Of a stretch of DNA of 64,000 bases, positions 53,179-63,233 are shown in pieces. This DNA comes from Hwangdonia lutea (GTDB taxonomy: Bacteria > Bacteroidota > Bacteroidia > Flavobacteriales > Flavobacteriaceae), in assembly GCF_032814565.1 (NCBI RefSeq), contig NZ_CP136521.1, positions 2,018,501 through 2,082,500 of the forward strand. The letters run 5' to 3'. The position numbers were made by a program, and so were the translations under genes. How positions within the stretch are numbered: position 1 is the stretch's first letter; every line of letters starts with the position of its first letter. The notes under the pieces were generated by a model, which saw nothing but the letters and a program-made list of their open reading frames with translations, did not search any database and was not told the origin of the DNA.

Positions 53179-53892
53179 ATGACAAAGTTAAGCGTAAATA
53201 TTAATAAAATAGCAACTTTAAGAAATTCGCGAGGTGGCGATATGCCCAATGTGGTCCAGTTTGCCAAAGATGCACAGCAATTTGGAGCCGAAGGCATCAC
53301 CATTCATCCAAGGCCAGACGAGCGCCATATTCGCTATCAGGATGCACGCGATTTAAAACCAGAGGTTTATACCGAATACAATATTGAAGGCAATCCCATA
53401 GAATCTTTTGTGAATTTGGTTTTAGAGGTAAAGCCAACACAGGTTACTTTAGTGCCCGATGCGGTTGATGCCATAACAAGTAATGCCGGTTGGGACACCA
53501 TTAAGCACAAAGACTTTTTAGTTGATGTGATAAAAGAATTTAAGCGGCATGGCATAAGAACGTCTATTTTTGTCGATCCCGTTTTAAAACAAATTGAAGG
53601 CGCAAAAAATACGGGAACAGATAGAATTGAATTGTATACCGAAGCCTTTGCAGACCAATATAGTTTAGGGAATAAAGATGCCATAAAGCCGTATGCTGAA
53701 TGTGCAGAATTGGCACATACCCTAGGTTTGGGCATTAATGCAGGGCACGATTTATCGTTGGAAAACATTCAGTTTTTTAAAGAAAACATAACACATTTAT
53801 TAGAGGTTTCAATTGGGCACGCGCTAATTTCAGAAAGCTTATATTTAGGAGTCGAAAACGTGATTCAAATGTATTTGAATAAATTGAAATAA
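53179..53892 (+). CDS. pdxJ: Pyridoxine 5'-phosphate synthase
   Basis: PdxJ condenses 1-deoxyxylulose 5-phosphate with 3-amino-2-oxopropyl phosphate into pyridoxine phosphate (vitamin B6). The 237 residues form a TIM barrel with LSVNINKIATLRNSRGG, EGITIHPRPDERHIRYQD, DRIELYTEAFAD and INAGHDLSLEN. ATG 53179 follows an AAAGGAC ribosome-binding sequence; the upstream in-frame extension is not used. A TATTTTTG at 53152-53159 may be the -7 box. Confidence 0.96.
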   Translation: MTKLSVNINKIATLRNSRGGDMPNVVQFAKDAQQFGAEGITIHPRPDERHIRYQDARDLKPEVYTEYNIEGNPIESFVNLVLEVKPTQVTLVPDAVDAITSNAGWDTIKHKDFLVDVIKEFKRHGIRTSIFVDPVLKQIEGAKNTGTDRIELYTEAFADQYSLGNKDAIKPYAECAELAHTLGLGINAGHDLSLENIQFFKENITHLLEVSIGHALISESLYLGVENVIQMYLNKLK

Positions 53893-53928
53893 ATCGGCAG
53901 TAAATAATAAATAAAAATTAGTGAATTC

Positions 53929-54705
53929 GTGGCAAAGCAAGATATTTTACATTCAAACATATTAGGTAAAGGGCAAGCATTTATTATTTTACATGGCTTT
54001 TTAGGCATGAGCGATAATTGGAAAACCCACGGTAAAAATCTTAGCGAACAAGGTTTCGAGGTGCATTTGGTCGATCAACGTAATCACGGACGAAGCTTTT
54101 GGAGCGACACGTTTAATTACGAAACCCTTGCCGACGATTTAAAACACTATTGTGAAGTACACGATTTAAGCGATATCGTGCTGCTTGGACATTCCATGGG
54201 CGGTAAAACGGCCATGTTATTTGCATCGCAATATCCAGAGTTGGTTTCAAAACTATTGGTGGCCGATATTTCACCCCGATTTTACCCCATTCACCACGAT
54301 GTTATTCTGGAGGGTTTGAGTGCTTTAAATTTTGATGTGATAAAAAGTAGAGGCGAAGCCGATACGGTTTTAAGCGAGTATGTATCCAATTTGGGCATTC
54401 GTCAGTTTTTACTAAAAAACCTGTACTGGGTTGAAAAAGGCAAACTGGCATTGCGTATTAATTTGAAGGTTTTAAAAGGTGAGGTTGCCGAAGTTGGCGA
54501 AGCCCTACCTAGTTATTCAAGATTTGAAAAAGACACTTTGTTTTTACGAGGCGACCGATCGGAATATATTGGCCTTGACGATGAGCGAATCATTAAAAAC
54601 CATTTCCCAAAGGCTAAAATAGTTACCGTTGCAAATTCGGGGCATTGGCTGCACGCCGAAAATCCAAAGGACTTTTTTGAGGCTGTCATTCAATTTGTGT
54701 CGTAG
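53929..54705 (+). CDS. Alpha/beta-hydrolase (YbfF-like esterase)
   Basis: This 258-residue esterase has the oxyanion segment ILHGFLGMSDNWKTHG, the nucleophile elbow GHSMGGKTA (Ser near residue 89) and the catalytic histidine in NSGHWLHAENP. The DQRNHGRS block is typical of the YbfF group. The start is GTG at 53929. It follows pdxJ by 36 bases in the same direction. The natural substrate is unknown. Confidence 0.92.
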   Translation: MAKQDILHSNILGKGQAFIILHGFLGMSDNWKTHGKNLSEQGFEVHLVDQRNHGRSFWSDTFNYETLADDLKHYCEVHDLSDIVLLGHSMGGKTAMLFASQYPELVSKLLVADISPRFYPIHHDVILEGLSALNFDVIKSRGEADTVLSEYVSNLGIRQFLLKNLYWVEKGKLALRINLKVLKGEVAEVGEALPSYSRFEKDTLFLRGDRSEYIGLDDERIIKNHFPKAKIVTVANSGHWLHAENPKDFFEAVIQFVS

Positions 54706-54735
54706 ATTTTGTACATTTAATAAATTAATATCATT

Positions 54736-55083
54736 ATGAAACTATTGTTAAAACTCCTATTAAATGCCGTAGCCGTTTTTATTTTAGCCCACTTACTTTC
54801 TGGGGTGCATGTTGATGGATACACGGGCGCATTAATTGTAGCCGTCGTGCTTTCGGTCTTAAATTTACTTGTAAAACCCATTTTGGTAATTTTTACTTTG
54901 CCGGCCACCATCTTAACTTTAGGGTTGTTTCTGCTGGTTATAAACGCTATTATTATTCTTTTGGCTAGTAATTTAGTAGGCGGTTTTTCGGTTGATGGTT
55001 TTTGGTGGGCATTGCTCTTTAGTATCCTATTATCCATTTTAGAATCTATCCTACATTCCGTCATAAAAGACGATAAAAAATAG
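54736..55083 (+). CDS. Four-helix membrane protein of the phage-holin (Mycobacterium 4TM) family
   Basis: The 115 residues form four hydrophobic helices with the family pattern LLSGVHVDGYTGALIVAVVLSVLNLLVKPILVI and GGFSVDGFWWALLFSILLSI. Despite the family name it is a common chromosomal membrane protein, and there is no phage context here. Function unknown. Confidence 0.85.
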   Translation: MKLLLKLLLNAVAVFILAHLLSGVHVDGYTGALIVAVVLSVLNLLVKPILVIFTLPATILTLGLFLLVINAIIILLASNLVGGFSVDGFWWALLFSILLSILESILHSVIKDDKK

Positions 55084-55108
55084 GCTGAAATTCAACGCAT
55101 TAAAAACT

Positions 55109-55138
55109 TTGTTGGGATGTAAAAATATATTATTTTTG
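55109..55138 (+). promoter_or_regulatory. Bacteroidota-type promoter for tig
   Basis: TTG at 55109-55111, exactly 19 bases, then TATTTTTG at 55131-55138: a full match to the consensus. The predicted leader is about 80 bases. Confidence 0.82.
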
Positions 55139-55165
55139 CATCCCAATTTTAATTACATAAATTAT

Positions 55166-55189
55166 AGGTTTTTAAAAAGAAACCTTTTT
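55166..55189 (+). terminator. Possible attenuator hairpin in the tig leader
   Basis: AGGTTTTT (55166-55173) pairs with AGAAACCT (55178-55185) around AAAA, with one T-G pair, and TTTT follows. The hairpin is weak and lies between the promoter and the start codon, so it could attenuate transcription; this is inferred only from sequence. Confidence 0.3.
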
Positions 55190-55225
55190 GTTAAATGCCT
55201 GATTAAAGGTTATATATCATTTAAA

Positions 55226-56554
55226 ATGAACATTACAAGAGAAAACGTTGATGCGTTAAACGCGGTAGTAAAAGTAGATATTGCTAAAGAAGATTATAGC
55301 GATAAAGTAGAAAAAATATTATCGGATTACCGTAAAACGGCAAATATTCCTGGTTTTAGAAAAGGACACGTGCCTATGGGAATGGTTAAAAAACAGTACG
55401 GAAAAGCAGTTTTGGTTGATGAGGTAAACAAGCTTTTACAAGACGCTTTAAATAAATATTTAACCGAAGAAAAATTAGATGTTCTTGGGCAGCCATTACC
55501 AAAAACACAAGATGAAATTGACTGGGATGCGGAAGGGTTTACTTTTGAATTCGAATTAGGTTTAGCACCAGAATTTGAGGTTAACTTAAAAAGCAAAAAA
55601 GCCATTACGCAGTACAATATTGTTGCTGATGATAAAATGATTGATGAGCAAATTGAACGTATCCAAAAGCAATACGGGAAATTGGTATCTCAAGATACGG
55701 TTGAAAAAGACAGTGAAATTACAGGAACTTACACCAACGAAGAAAAAGAGATTGACAACACCGTAACCTTAACTTTAGATAAATTTAAAGGAAAAGCAAC
55801 AGCGAAACAATTTGTTGGAGCCAAAGTTGGCGACGTTATTGTTTTAAAAACAAAAGGACTTTACGACGATGAGCATGAGTTAATGCACGCTTTAAAGTTA
55901 AGTCACGATGAGGTTCATGGTTTGGATATCGAGGTGTCCTTCACAATTACCGAAATCAATAAACGTGAGTTGGCAGATTTAGATCAAGATTTATTCGATA
56001 AGCTTTTCGGAAAAGGCGAAGTAACGTCGGTTACCGAATTAAAAGCAAAAATTAAGGAAGATGCCGAAAAACAATTTGTACAACAAGCCGATCAAAAGCT
56101 TTTAAACGATGTTACCGAATATTTAGTTGAAAACACAAAATTCGATTTGCCAGCAGAATTTTTAACCAAATGGATGCAAACAGCAGGAGAAAAGGAAATG
56201 GACGAAGCGCAAGCTAAAGAAGAATACGAGAAGTCTGAAAAAAGCTTACGTTACCAATTGATTGAAGGCAAATTAATTGAAGAAAACAATATTCAAGTTA
56301 CTATGGATGATATTAAAAATCATGCTAGGGAAATGATAAAAGGGCAAATGGCACAGTTTGGTCAAATGAATCCATCGGATAAAGAATTGGACGATATCGC
56401 AGCTAGGGTTTTAGGAAACCAAGACGAAGCACGTCGTATTTCAGAGCAATTGGTAAGTCAAAAATTATTATCGCTTTACAAAGAAAAAGCAAACTTAAAA
56501 GTAAAGGAATTAAGTTACGAAAAGTTTGTTAAAGAAGTATACGGCGATAAATAA
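55226..56554 (+). CDS. tig: Trigger factor
   Basis: This ribosome-bound chaperone has 442 residues: an N-terminal ribosome-binding domain with the signature GFRKGHVPMGMVKKQYGKAV, a central FKBP-like domain that is divergent, and a long C-terminal helical domain. The ATG at 55226 begins MNITRENVDALNAVVKVDI, matching Bacteroidota homologues; 39 more codons are open upstream but lie in the leader. clpP and clpX follow, an order widely conserved. Confidence 0.95.
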   Translation: MNITRENVDALNAVVKVDIAKEDYSDKVEKILSDYRKTANIPGFRKGHVPMGMVKKQYGKAVLVDEVNKLLQDALNKYLTEEKLDVLGQPLPKTQDEIDWDAEGFTFEFELGLAPEFEVNLKSKKAITQYNIVADDKMIDEQIERIQKQYGKLVSQDTVEKDSEITGTYTNEEKEIDNTVTLTLDKFKGKATAKQFVGAKVGDVIVLKTKGLYDDEHELMHALKLSHDEVHGLDIEVSFTITEINKRELADLDQDLFDKLFGKGEVTSVTELKAKIKEDAEKQFVQQADQKLLNDVTEYLVENTKFDLPAEFLTKWMQTAGEKEMDEAQAKEEYEKSEKSLRYQLIEGKLIEENNIQVTMDDIKNHAREMIKGQMAQFGQMNPSDKELDDIAARVLGNQDEARRISEQLVSQKLLSLYKEKANLKVKELSYEKFVKEVYGDK

Positions 56555-56578
56555 ATCAAATAATAATTCCTTATATTT

Positions 56579-56613
56579 AGGCACTTAAATTGGTAAATTT
56601 AAGTGCCTTTTTG
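56579..56613 (+). terminator. Terminator after tig
   Basis: A perfect 13-bp stem, AGGCACTTAAATT (56579-56591) with AATTTAAGTGCCT (56596-56608), has loop GGTA or TGGT and is followed by TTTTTG. The remaining gap to clpP (about 160 bases) shows no other clear signal. Confidence 0.9.
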
Positions 56614-56772
56614 TTCAACAAAATAATCTAATTAAAATGTATTGGCTTATTTTGAAGCTAATCAATGGGTTACCGTCTGTTGAGAAGTGAGCACCCTGGA
56701 CAGGTATAAAGAAAATCATAACATTTCAAAGTATTAAAATCTCGATTATCGAGTAAATTATTAAAATTAACT

Positions 56773-57447
56773 ATGGATTACGCAAAAGAGTTTGAGAAAT
56801 TCGCGATAAAAGATCAAGGCATAAGCAGTACCTATTACAATAAAATTATTAGTAGTATGTACCCAACAAATCTCACACCAAATATTATAGAAGAACGCCA
56901 AATGAACATCGCTGTTTTTGATGTGTTTTCGCGTTTAATGATGGACAGAATCATTTTTTTGGGAACCGGAATTAACGACCAAGTTGCAAACATCGTTCAA
57001 GCGCAATTACTGTTTTTGGAAAGTACCGATGCTTCAAAAGACATTCAAATTTACATCAACTCTCCAGGTGGAAGTGTTTATGCGGGCTTAGGTATTTATG
57101 ATACCATGCAGTTTATAAAACCAGATGTAGCCACTATTTGTACAGGTATGGCAGCATCTATGGGTGCCGTATTATTATGTGCTGGCGAAAAAGGAAAACG
57201 CAGTGGTTTAACACACTCTCGTGTTATGATTCATCAACCACTTGGTGGCGCTCAAGGGCAAGCCAGTGATATTGAAATTACCGCAAGAGAAATTTTAACC
57301 TTAAAGGAAGAACTTTACAAAATAATAAGTAAGCATTCGGGTCAAGATTACGACAAAGTATACGAAGATAGCGACAGAGATTATTGGATGAAAGCCGATA
57401 AAGCTAAAGAATACGGTATGATTGATGAGATTTTAGCCCGTAGTTAA
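56773..57447 (+). CDS. clpP: ATP-dependent Clp protease proteolytic subunit
   Basis: This serine protease forms the tetradecameric chamber fed by ClpX. The 224 residues contain the catalytic triad: Ser129 in [11 protein letters not shown], His154 in MIHQPLGG and Asp203 in [18 protein letters not shown] is the conserved strand turn. An N-terminal extension of about 25 residues precedes the core and may be a propeptide. clpX follows after 75 bases. Confidence 0.96.
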   Translation: MDYAKEFEKFAIKDQGISSTYYNKIISSMYPTNLTPNIIEERQMNIAVFDVFSRLMMDRIIFLGTGINDQVANIVQAQLLFLESTDASKDIQIYINSPGGSVYAGLGIYDTMQFIKPDVATICTGMAASMGAVLLCAGEKGKRSGLTHSRVMIHQPLGGAQGQASDIEITAREILTLKEELYKIISKHSGQDYDKVYEDSDRDYWMKADKAKEYGMIDEILARS

Positions 57448-57522
57448 ATTATTTTTTGTAATTTTATAAGATTGTTATAGAGGGATTTATAAGAATTCTC
57501 ATCTTCTTAAATATAAAGATTA

Positions 57523-58755
57523 ATGGCAAAGGAAGAATTAGAATGCTCGTTTTGTGGGCGAAAAAAACCAGAAACGAATTTATTAATAGCTGGATTAGAT
57601 GCACATATTTGCGACCGCTGTATCGAGCAGGCGCATGGTATTGTAATTGAAGAATCCAAGCAAACCGATAGCAGTGACTTATCTGCTGAGTTGAAGCTTA
57701 GAAAGCCTCAACAAATCAAAGATTTTTTAGACGAATACATAATAGGGCAAGACATGACAAAAAAAGTGATGTCTGTTGCTGTTTATAATCACTATAAAAG
57801 ATTATTGCAACCACCATCAAACGACGACATCGATATTCAAAAATCGAATATAATTATGGTGGGCCAAACCGGAACAGGAAAAACATTAATGGCCAAAACA
57901 GTGGCAAGAATGCTTAATGTGCCTTTGGCCATTGTTGATGCTACCGTTTTAACCGAAGCGGGTTATGTGGGCGAGGACGTAGAAAGTATTTTAACAAGAT
58001 TGCTTCAAGCGGCCGATTATAATTTAGAAAAAGCAGAAAAGGGTATTGTATTTATTGATGAAATTGATAAGATTGCCCGTAAAAGCGACAACCCGTCTAT
58101 TACTCGTGATGTATCGGGCGAAGGCGTGCAGCAAGCTTTATTAAAGCTTTTGGAAGGTACCGTTGTAAATGTGCCACCTAAGGGTGGACGTAAACATCCC
58201 GACCAAAAATTTATTGAAGTAAATACCGAAAATATTCTGTTTATCGCTGGTGGTGCTTTTGATGGTATTGACCGCGTTATTTCTAAACGATTAAACATGC
58301 AAGCGGTGGGTTATAGTGCGTCCATGTCTGATGATGTCGTGGATCAAGACCATTTACTTCAATATATTATTCCGAAGGACTTAAAGGATTTTGGATTGAT
58401 TCCTGAAATTATTGGACGACTTCCTGTATTAACCTATATGGATCCGTTGGATGCAAAAACCTTACGCGCTATTTTAACAGAGCCTAAAAACGCGATCATA
58501 AAGCAATATAAAAAGTTATTTGCAATGGACGATATCGAGTTTAGTATTACCGATGGTGCACTTGATTTTATAGTAGGGAAAGCCATTGAATATAAGCTTG
58601 GGGCTAGAGGGTTACGTTCGTTATGCGAAGAAATATTAACCGATGCCATGTTTGAATTACCAAGCAGTAACGAAAAGAAACTTAACGTTACTAAATTATA
58701 TGCCGAAAGCAAATTAACCAAAACCACAATAAAGAAACTCAAAGCGGTTTCGTAA
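57523..58755 (+). CDS. clpX: ATP-dependent Clp protease ATP-binding subunit ClpX
   Basis: This AAA+ unfoldase has 410 residues. The N-terminal zinc finger uses C8, C11, C30 and C33. Walker A is GQTGTGKT, Walker B is [11 protein letters not shown], the pore loop lies near [10 protein letters not shown], and the ClpP-contacting IGF-type loop falls in [18 protein letters not shown]. It ends the tig-clpP-clpX series and has its own terminator. Confidence 0.97.
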   Translation: MAKEELECSFCGRKKPETNLLIAGLDAHICDRCIEQAHGIVIEESKQTDSSDLSAELKLRKPQQIKDFLDEYIIGQDMTKKVMSVAVYNHYKRLLQPPSNDDIDIQKSNIIMVGQTGTGKTLMAKTVARMLNVPLAIVDATVLTEAGYVGEDVESILTRLLQAADYNLEKAEKGIVFIDEIDKIARKSDNPSITRDVSGEGVQQALLKLLEGTVVNVPPKGGRKHPDQKFIEVNTENILFIAGGAFDGIDRVISKRLNMQAVGYSASMSDDVVDQDHLLQYIIPKDLKDFGLIPEIIGRLPVLTYMDPLDAKTLRAILTEPKNAIIKQYKKLFAMDDIEFSITDGALDFIVGKAIEYKLGARGLRSLCEEILTDAMFELPSSNEKKLNVTKLYAESKLTKTTIKKLKAVS

Positions 58756-58783
58756 GTTGTTTTAACAATTTAAAGTATATAAA

Positions 58784-58811
58784 AAAACCACGCTGATTAG
58801 CGTGGTTTTTT
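58784..58811 (+). terminator. Terminator after clpX
   Basis: AACCACGCT (58786-58794) pairs with AGCGTGGTT (58799-58807) around GATT, with A and T tracts extending the stem. The rest of the 304-base gap to 59060 is AT-rich and holds only a loose inverted repeat (AAAGTGTTT 58964-58972, AAACACTTT 59009-59017). Confidence 0.88.
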
Positions 58812-59059
58812 ATGTTATGGATGTTAATTAATAATAGACATTACGAATAATTTTTTATCGGAATACAACAGTTTTTTTAATGAGGATTGTTAAAAAAATA
58901 TATTGAATTTATGTGAAATAGCAATTAATACGTTTTAAAAATATATTTAATTTTAAAACTCACAAAGTGTTTTTTTGGCTTTTAGATGATTAGACGAAAT
59001 ACTCGTTTAAACACTTTTTTACATTGCATTTAAACGGATTTAATTAAAAGTACTTTACT

Positions 59060-60682
59060 TTAATCCAGAATAACAAACTCAATACGTCGGTTAGATTGAT
59101 GCTCCTCATCGGTACACGAATTGGTTTTGCAATCAATTAACGGTTTTGTTTCGCCGTAACCTTTTGATGTTAATCGGCCTTTATCAATCCCATTTTTAAT
59201 TAGATAGTTTAAAGCAGATTTTGCTCTTTGTTTAGACAACTTCAAGTTATAAGCATCATTGCCTCTAATATCGGTATGCGCATGAATGGCTAAGGAGATG
59301 TTTGGGTTGTCATTCAGCACTTTAATGATTTTGTTTAACGAAATGGTCGATTCTTCTTTAATGCTGTATTTTGCAAAATCGAAATAAATGTTTTCCAACA
59401 CAATTCTTAATTCATCGTCAACTTCTGTAATCACGGGTTCGGTGGTGTTCAGCTCTAAATTCTTATTGTAAGTTGTGTCAAAGTTTCTGTTTGCTAAAAA
59501 TTCAAAAACAGCATCTTTAAAACCATCTTTTTCGGTGTGTAGCGTATACAATTCAAAAGGGGCAATATTATCAAAGTTAAAGGTTCCGTTGGCATCCGTC
59601 ATTTGTCTTGCTACTTCAATATTGTCTTCATCTTTTAAAACAATAAGCGTATTAGGCAGTTTAATTTTTGTAACCAAATCAATGGCTTTTCCTTCTATAG
59701 ATTGAACAATTTCGTCATTAACCGCGGTATAAATATCAAAACTACCCTTACCATTGGGTTTATTTGATGAAACATAACCTTTGGTTTTTGTGGCTAAAAA
59801 ATAACCTATTTCATCGTAACTGGAATTGATGGTGTTTCCAAGATTTCTTGGTGCTTTATACGAATCACTAAGAATTCTACTCACAAACAAATCATAACCG
59901 CCAAAACCTTGATGCCCTTTTGAGGAGAAATACAAATGTTTCCCATCCATAGATAAGGACGGGTATTTTTCATCGGACGTCGTGTTGATTGAATGCCCTA
60001 AATTTTTAGGTGTACCCAAGGTGCCATCGGCTTTAACATCTGCTACATAAATATCGTAGCCACCAACAGACCCGGGCATGTTCGAAGAAAAATAAAGCTT
60101 ATCGCCCTTTCGATTTAAAAAAGGTGTTTCAATTGAAACATTGTTTTTATTAATGCTCAAGAGTTCCTCGTTTATCCAATTGCCATGAGAGCCTTCTTCA
60201 AGATTGGCCTTGTATAATTTATATTCGAGTGATTTTTTTCGGTTACTTCGTGTAAAATAGACGGTTTTTTGATCTGGCGAAAACGTAAGTTGGTCTTCAC
60301 TGGCGTTGGTGTTTAACATTCTTGAAAATAGTAAAGGTCGACTTAAAGCGCCATTTTTACTAACATTTAAACAATACAATTCTTTGTAAGCTTCGTTGGT
60401 GTTTGAATCTATTTTTGCCAATCCACCAAGTTTTTTAGACGAAACCATAATGAGCTTATTTCTAAAAAAACCGGTGCCAATTTCTGAATATTTGGTATTT
60501 ACACCAGCATCTAAAAGTTCAAAATTAAAACCATTGGCGCCAATTTCGTAAGATGAGAATGGAGTATTATAAGATAAGGCGGTTTTTTTAGCGTTGATAT
60601 TTCCTGCGATAAAACTTGACGACCCTTGGCTAAATATAAAATTTGAGATAAGACAAATGATAACGAATACCTTAGTTTTCAT
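59060..60682 (-). CDS. OmpA-family protein with PD40-type propeller repeats
   Basis: The 540 residues have a signal peptide (MKTKVFVIICLISNFIFSQ) and then WD40-like PD40 repeats (TFSPDQKTVYFTRSN, KYPSLSMDGKHLYFSSKGHQGFGGYDLF). A CarboxypepD-reg-like/CNA-B segment follows (about 325-400), and then a C-terminal OmpA peptidoglycan-binding domain (IHAHTDIRGNDAYNLKLSKQRAKSALNYL). The layout is typical of T9SS-related PorE/SprE-neighbour OmpA proteins and anchors something at the envelope. No PorP gene is adjacent. Confidence 0.92.
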   Translation of the reverse strand: MKTKVFVIICLISNFIFSQGSSSFIAGNINAKKTALSYNTPFSSYEIGANGFNFELLDAGVNTKYSEIGTGFFRNKLIMVSSKKLGGLAKIDSNTNEAYKELYCLNVSKNGALSRPLLFSRMLNTNASEDQLTFSPDQKTVYFTRSNRKKSLEYKLYKANLEEGSHGNWINEELLSINKNNVSIETPFLNRKGDKLYFSSNMPGSVGGYDIYVADVKADGTLGTPKNLGHSINTTSDEKYPSLSMDGKHLYFSSKGHQGFGGYDLFVSRILSDSYKAPRNLGNTINSSYDEIGYFLATKTKGYVSSNKPNGKGSFDIYTAVNDEIVQSIEGKAIDLVTKIKLPNTLIVLKDEDNIEVARQMTDANGTFNFDNIAPFELYTLHTEKDGFKDAVFEFLANRNFDTTYNKNLELNTTEPVITEVDDELRIVLENIYFDFAKYSIKEESTISLNKIIKVLNDNPNISLAIHAHTDIRGNDAYNLKLSKQRAKSALNYLIKNGIDKGRLTSKGYGETKPLIDCKTNSCTDEEHQSNRRIEFVILD

Positions 60683-60814
60683 TTTAAAGAGGGTTTTGGA
60701 TTAATTAGTATTTTAAAAATAGCTGTTAATCCAAGATAAAATGAAATTTACTAGACTAAGTACGATTTAATTCGATAAGTCATTGTTTATCAGTGGTTTT
60801 TGGGTTTTTATGAT

Positions 60815-62329
60815 TTAGGAATTTAAACGCAATAAATCATCTAAATAATCCCTGGTGTTGGAGAGTCTGGGTATTTTATGTTGGCCGCCTAATTTGTTGT
60901 TTTGTTTAAGCCAATCATAAAACAAACGTTCACGAGCCATATGGATTTTAGGTTTATTAAGGGTTAAATTGTTGTAGCGTTTAGCTTCGTAATCTGAGTT
61001 TGAAGCCTTTAAGGCATTGTCGAACAATTCATTAAAATAATTGAGGTCTTTTGGAGGTGTTTTAAATTCAATAAGCCACTCGTGTGCGCCTTTTTCTTTG
61101 CCGTTCATAAAAATAGGTGCTGCCGTATAATCTACTATTTCGGCTTTGGTTCGCTTGCAAACTTTCTTTAAAGCATCTTCGGCATTTTCAATAATCAATT
61201 CTTCGCCAAAAACATTAATGTGGTGTTTGGTTCTGCCGGAAACTTTTATTCTATAGGGGTGCAATGACGTAAACCGAACCGTGTCTCCAATTTTATAACG
61301 CCATAAGCCTGCGTTGGTGGTGATAACCACAGCATAATTCTGATGGAGTTTGACGTCGCTTAACGGAATGGCTTTTTCTTCGGAAGTCGCGTAAACATCC
61401 ATGGGAATAAATTCATAAAAAATGCCGTAATCCAACATCAATAACAATTCACTTGAGTTATTTTGATCTTGAATGGCAAAAAAACCTTCCGATGCATTGT
61501 ATATTTCGTAATATTTAAAGCTGTTTTTTGGGAGTATTTTTTTGTATTGATCAACATAAGGCGTGAAGCTAACACCGCCGTGAAAATACACCTCTAAATT
61601 AGGCCAAACATCAAACAAACTCTGTTTCCCCGTGGTTTCTAAAACATTATTTAATAGTACGAGCATCCATGAGGGCACACCCGCCAAACTGGTAACCTTT
61701 TCGTTTATGGTTTCATCAACAATGGCTTGCATCTTGTATTCCCAATCGCTCATTAACGATACTTTGTTGCTTGGCGTGCTGCTAAATTCGGCCCAAAAAG
61801 GCATGTTGTCAATTAAAATGGCCGATAAATCACCAAAAAGAGTACCGTTTTCTTTGTACAATTCCTTGCTGCCGCCTAAGCGTAAACTTTTACCCGTAAA
61901 TAGTTGCGAATCCTCGTTATTGTTAAGGTACATGCACAACAAATCTTTACCGGCGGCATAATGGCAGTCTTCTAAAGACTCGCTGCTAACCGGAATAAAT
62001 TTACTTTTGGCATTGGTAGTGCCGCTAGATTTTGCAAACCATTTTATAGGACTCGGCCAAAAAATATTGGTTTCGCCTCGGCGCGATCGCTCAATAACAT
62101 CTTGCCAACCTTCGTAGTTTTTAATTGGCACGCGTTCGGCAAATGTGCTGTAATTGGTAATGGATGCAAAATCGTGTTGTTTGCCAATCTCGGTGTCTTT
62201 AGCAGTGTTTATAAGGTTTAAAAGCAATTCGTTTTGTACTTCGTTTGGGTATTTTAAAAACAAATCAATTTGATGAAATCGTTTTTTTAAAAACCAAGAA
62301 GCAATAGAATTTACTAAAGGAATTGGCAT
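60815..62329 (-). CDS. GH3 auxin-responsive-promoter family protein
   Basis: The 504 residues are related to plant GH3 acyl-acid-amido synthetases, which are ANL-type adenylating enzymes. Visible blocks include FAKSSGTTNAKSKFIPVS (phosphate-binding loop), YNASEGFFAIQDQ and TTNAGLWRYKIGDTVRF. Bacterial members are common in Bacteroidota, and the substrates are unknown, presumably a carboxylic acid conjugated to an amine. It is divergent from the DUF2797 gene with a 42-base gap. Confidence 0.93.
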   Translation of the reverse strand: MPIPLVNSIASWFLKKRFHQIDLFLKYPNEVQNELLLNLINTAKDTEIGKQHDFASITNYSTFAERVPIKNYEGWQDVIERSRRGETNIFWPSPIKWFAKSSGTTNAKSKFIPVSSESLEDCHYAAGKDLLCMYLNNNEDSQLFTGKSLRLGGSKELYKENGTLFGDLSAILIDNMPFWAEFSSTPSNKVSLMSDWEYKMQAIVDETINEKVTSLAGVPSWMLVLLNNVLETTGKQSLFDVWPNLEVYFHGGVSFTPYVDQYKKILPKNSFKYYEIYNASEGFFAIQDQNNSSELLLMLDYGIFYEFIPMDVYATSEEKAIPLSDVKLHQNYAVVITTNAGLWRYKIGDTVRFTSLHPYRIKVSGRTKHHINVFGEELIIENAEDALKKVCKRTKAEIVDYTAAPIFMNGKEKGAHEWLIEFKTPPKDLNYFNELFDNALKASNSDYEAKRYNNLTLNKPKIHMARERLFYDWLKQNNKLGGQHKIPRLSNTRDYLDDLLRLNS

Positions 62330-62371
62330 ATTTATTTTATCTTTAAGTTCTTAAAAATAAGACTTTTTTTT

Positions 62372-63166
62372 ATGAACTACCAAGGTGTTTTAACAAAAAT
62401 GGAAACTGAGTTTTCGCAACCTATTCAATATTATTTAGTGTTTGAAAACGATTTTTTAAACATGAATCAGTTGCTGAATAAAACCATAACCATGCAATTT
62501 GTTAAGTATCAGTGCTTAAATTGTGGATTGGATAAGCCCATTTATCGACAAGGTTTCGATAAGCAATGTTTTTTTGAAGTACCTCAAGCAGCAGATTGGA
62601 TTATGCGCCCGGAATTAAGTACTGCACATTTGGGTAAAGAAGACCGCGATTTAGCTTACGAAAAGAAAGTGCAGCTGCAACCACACATTGTGTATTTGGC
62701 AAACTCCAGTAACGTAAAGGTCGGGGTTACCCGAAAACAACAAGTGCCAACACGCTGGATAGACCAAGGGGCGCACGAAGCCATTGAAATTGTAGAAGTC
62801 CCAAACAGGTATTTGGCAGGCATAACCGAAGTGGCTTTAAAAGACCATGTGGCCGATAAAACCAACTGGCGAAAAATGCTTAAAAATGATGTGGAGGATG
62901 AAGATTTAGTGGAATGGCGCGAGCGCTTAAAGACATATATTCCCGATGAGGCTAAAGATTATTTTATTGAAAACAACACTGAAACAAATATCGAATTTCC
63001 TGTTTATAAGTACCCGCTAAAACCTAAAAGCTTAAATATAATTAAACAGCAGCAATACACAGGAAAGTTGGTTGGCATAAAAGGGCAATATTTAATTTTT
63101 GAAGATGAAACGGTTTTTAATGTTCGTGCTAACGAAGGTTTGGTTATTCAAATAAGCTTGCCGTAG
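62372..63166 (+). CDS. DUF2797 protein
   Basis: The 264 residues have an N-terminal cysteine pair (CLNCGLDKPIYRQGF) and the DUF2797 signature PHIVYLANSSNVKVGVTR ... RWIDQGAHEAI. The block from VYLANS to DQGA resembles the two strands and following helix of GIY-YIG-like folds, but this is only my reading. Function unknown; a tRNA or nucleic-acid role has been suspected for proteins with this motif pattern. It is divergent from the GH3-type gene. Confidence 0.88.
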   Translation: MNYQGVLTKMETEFSQPIQYYLVFENDFLNMNQLLNKTITMQFVKYQCLNCGLDKPIYRQGFDKQCFFEVPQAADWIMRPELSTAHLGKEDRDLAYEKKVQLQPHIVYLANSSNVKVGVTRKQQVPTRWIDQGAHEAIEIVEVPNRYLAGITEVALKDHVADKTNWRKMLKNDVEDEDLVEWRERLKTYIPDEAKDYFIENNTETNIEFPVYKYPLKPKSLNIIKQQQYTGKLVGIKGQYLIFEDETVFNVRANEGLVIQISLP

Positions 63167-63233
63167 TTTTATACTATTTTTAACGCTGTAGATTTTCATA
63201 AACCTTTGCTTTTTAGTAAATTGAAAGTAAAAA

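Noticed and set aside
54736-55083. Holin-family name taken as a sign of a prophage
   Set aside because: No phage structural, integrase or lysis genes are near. The four-helix family is common on chromosomes, and the neighbours are core genes.
58812-59059. Loose inverted repeat AAAGTGTTT...AAACACTTT in the gap after clpX
   Set aside because: Short arms in very AT-rich sequence, 36 bases apart, with no head sequence or T run; not distinguishable from chance.
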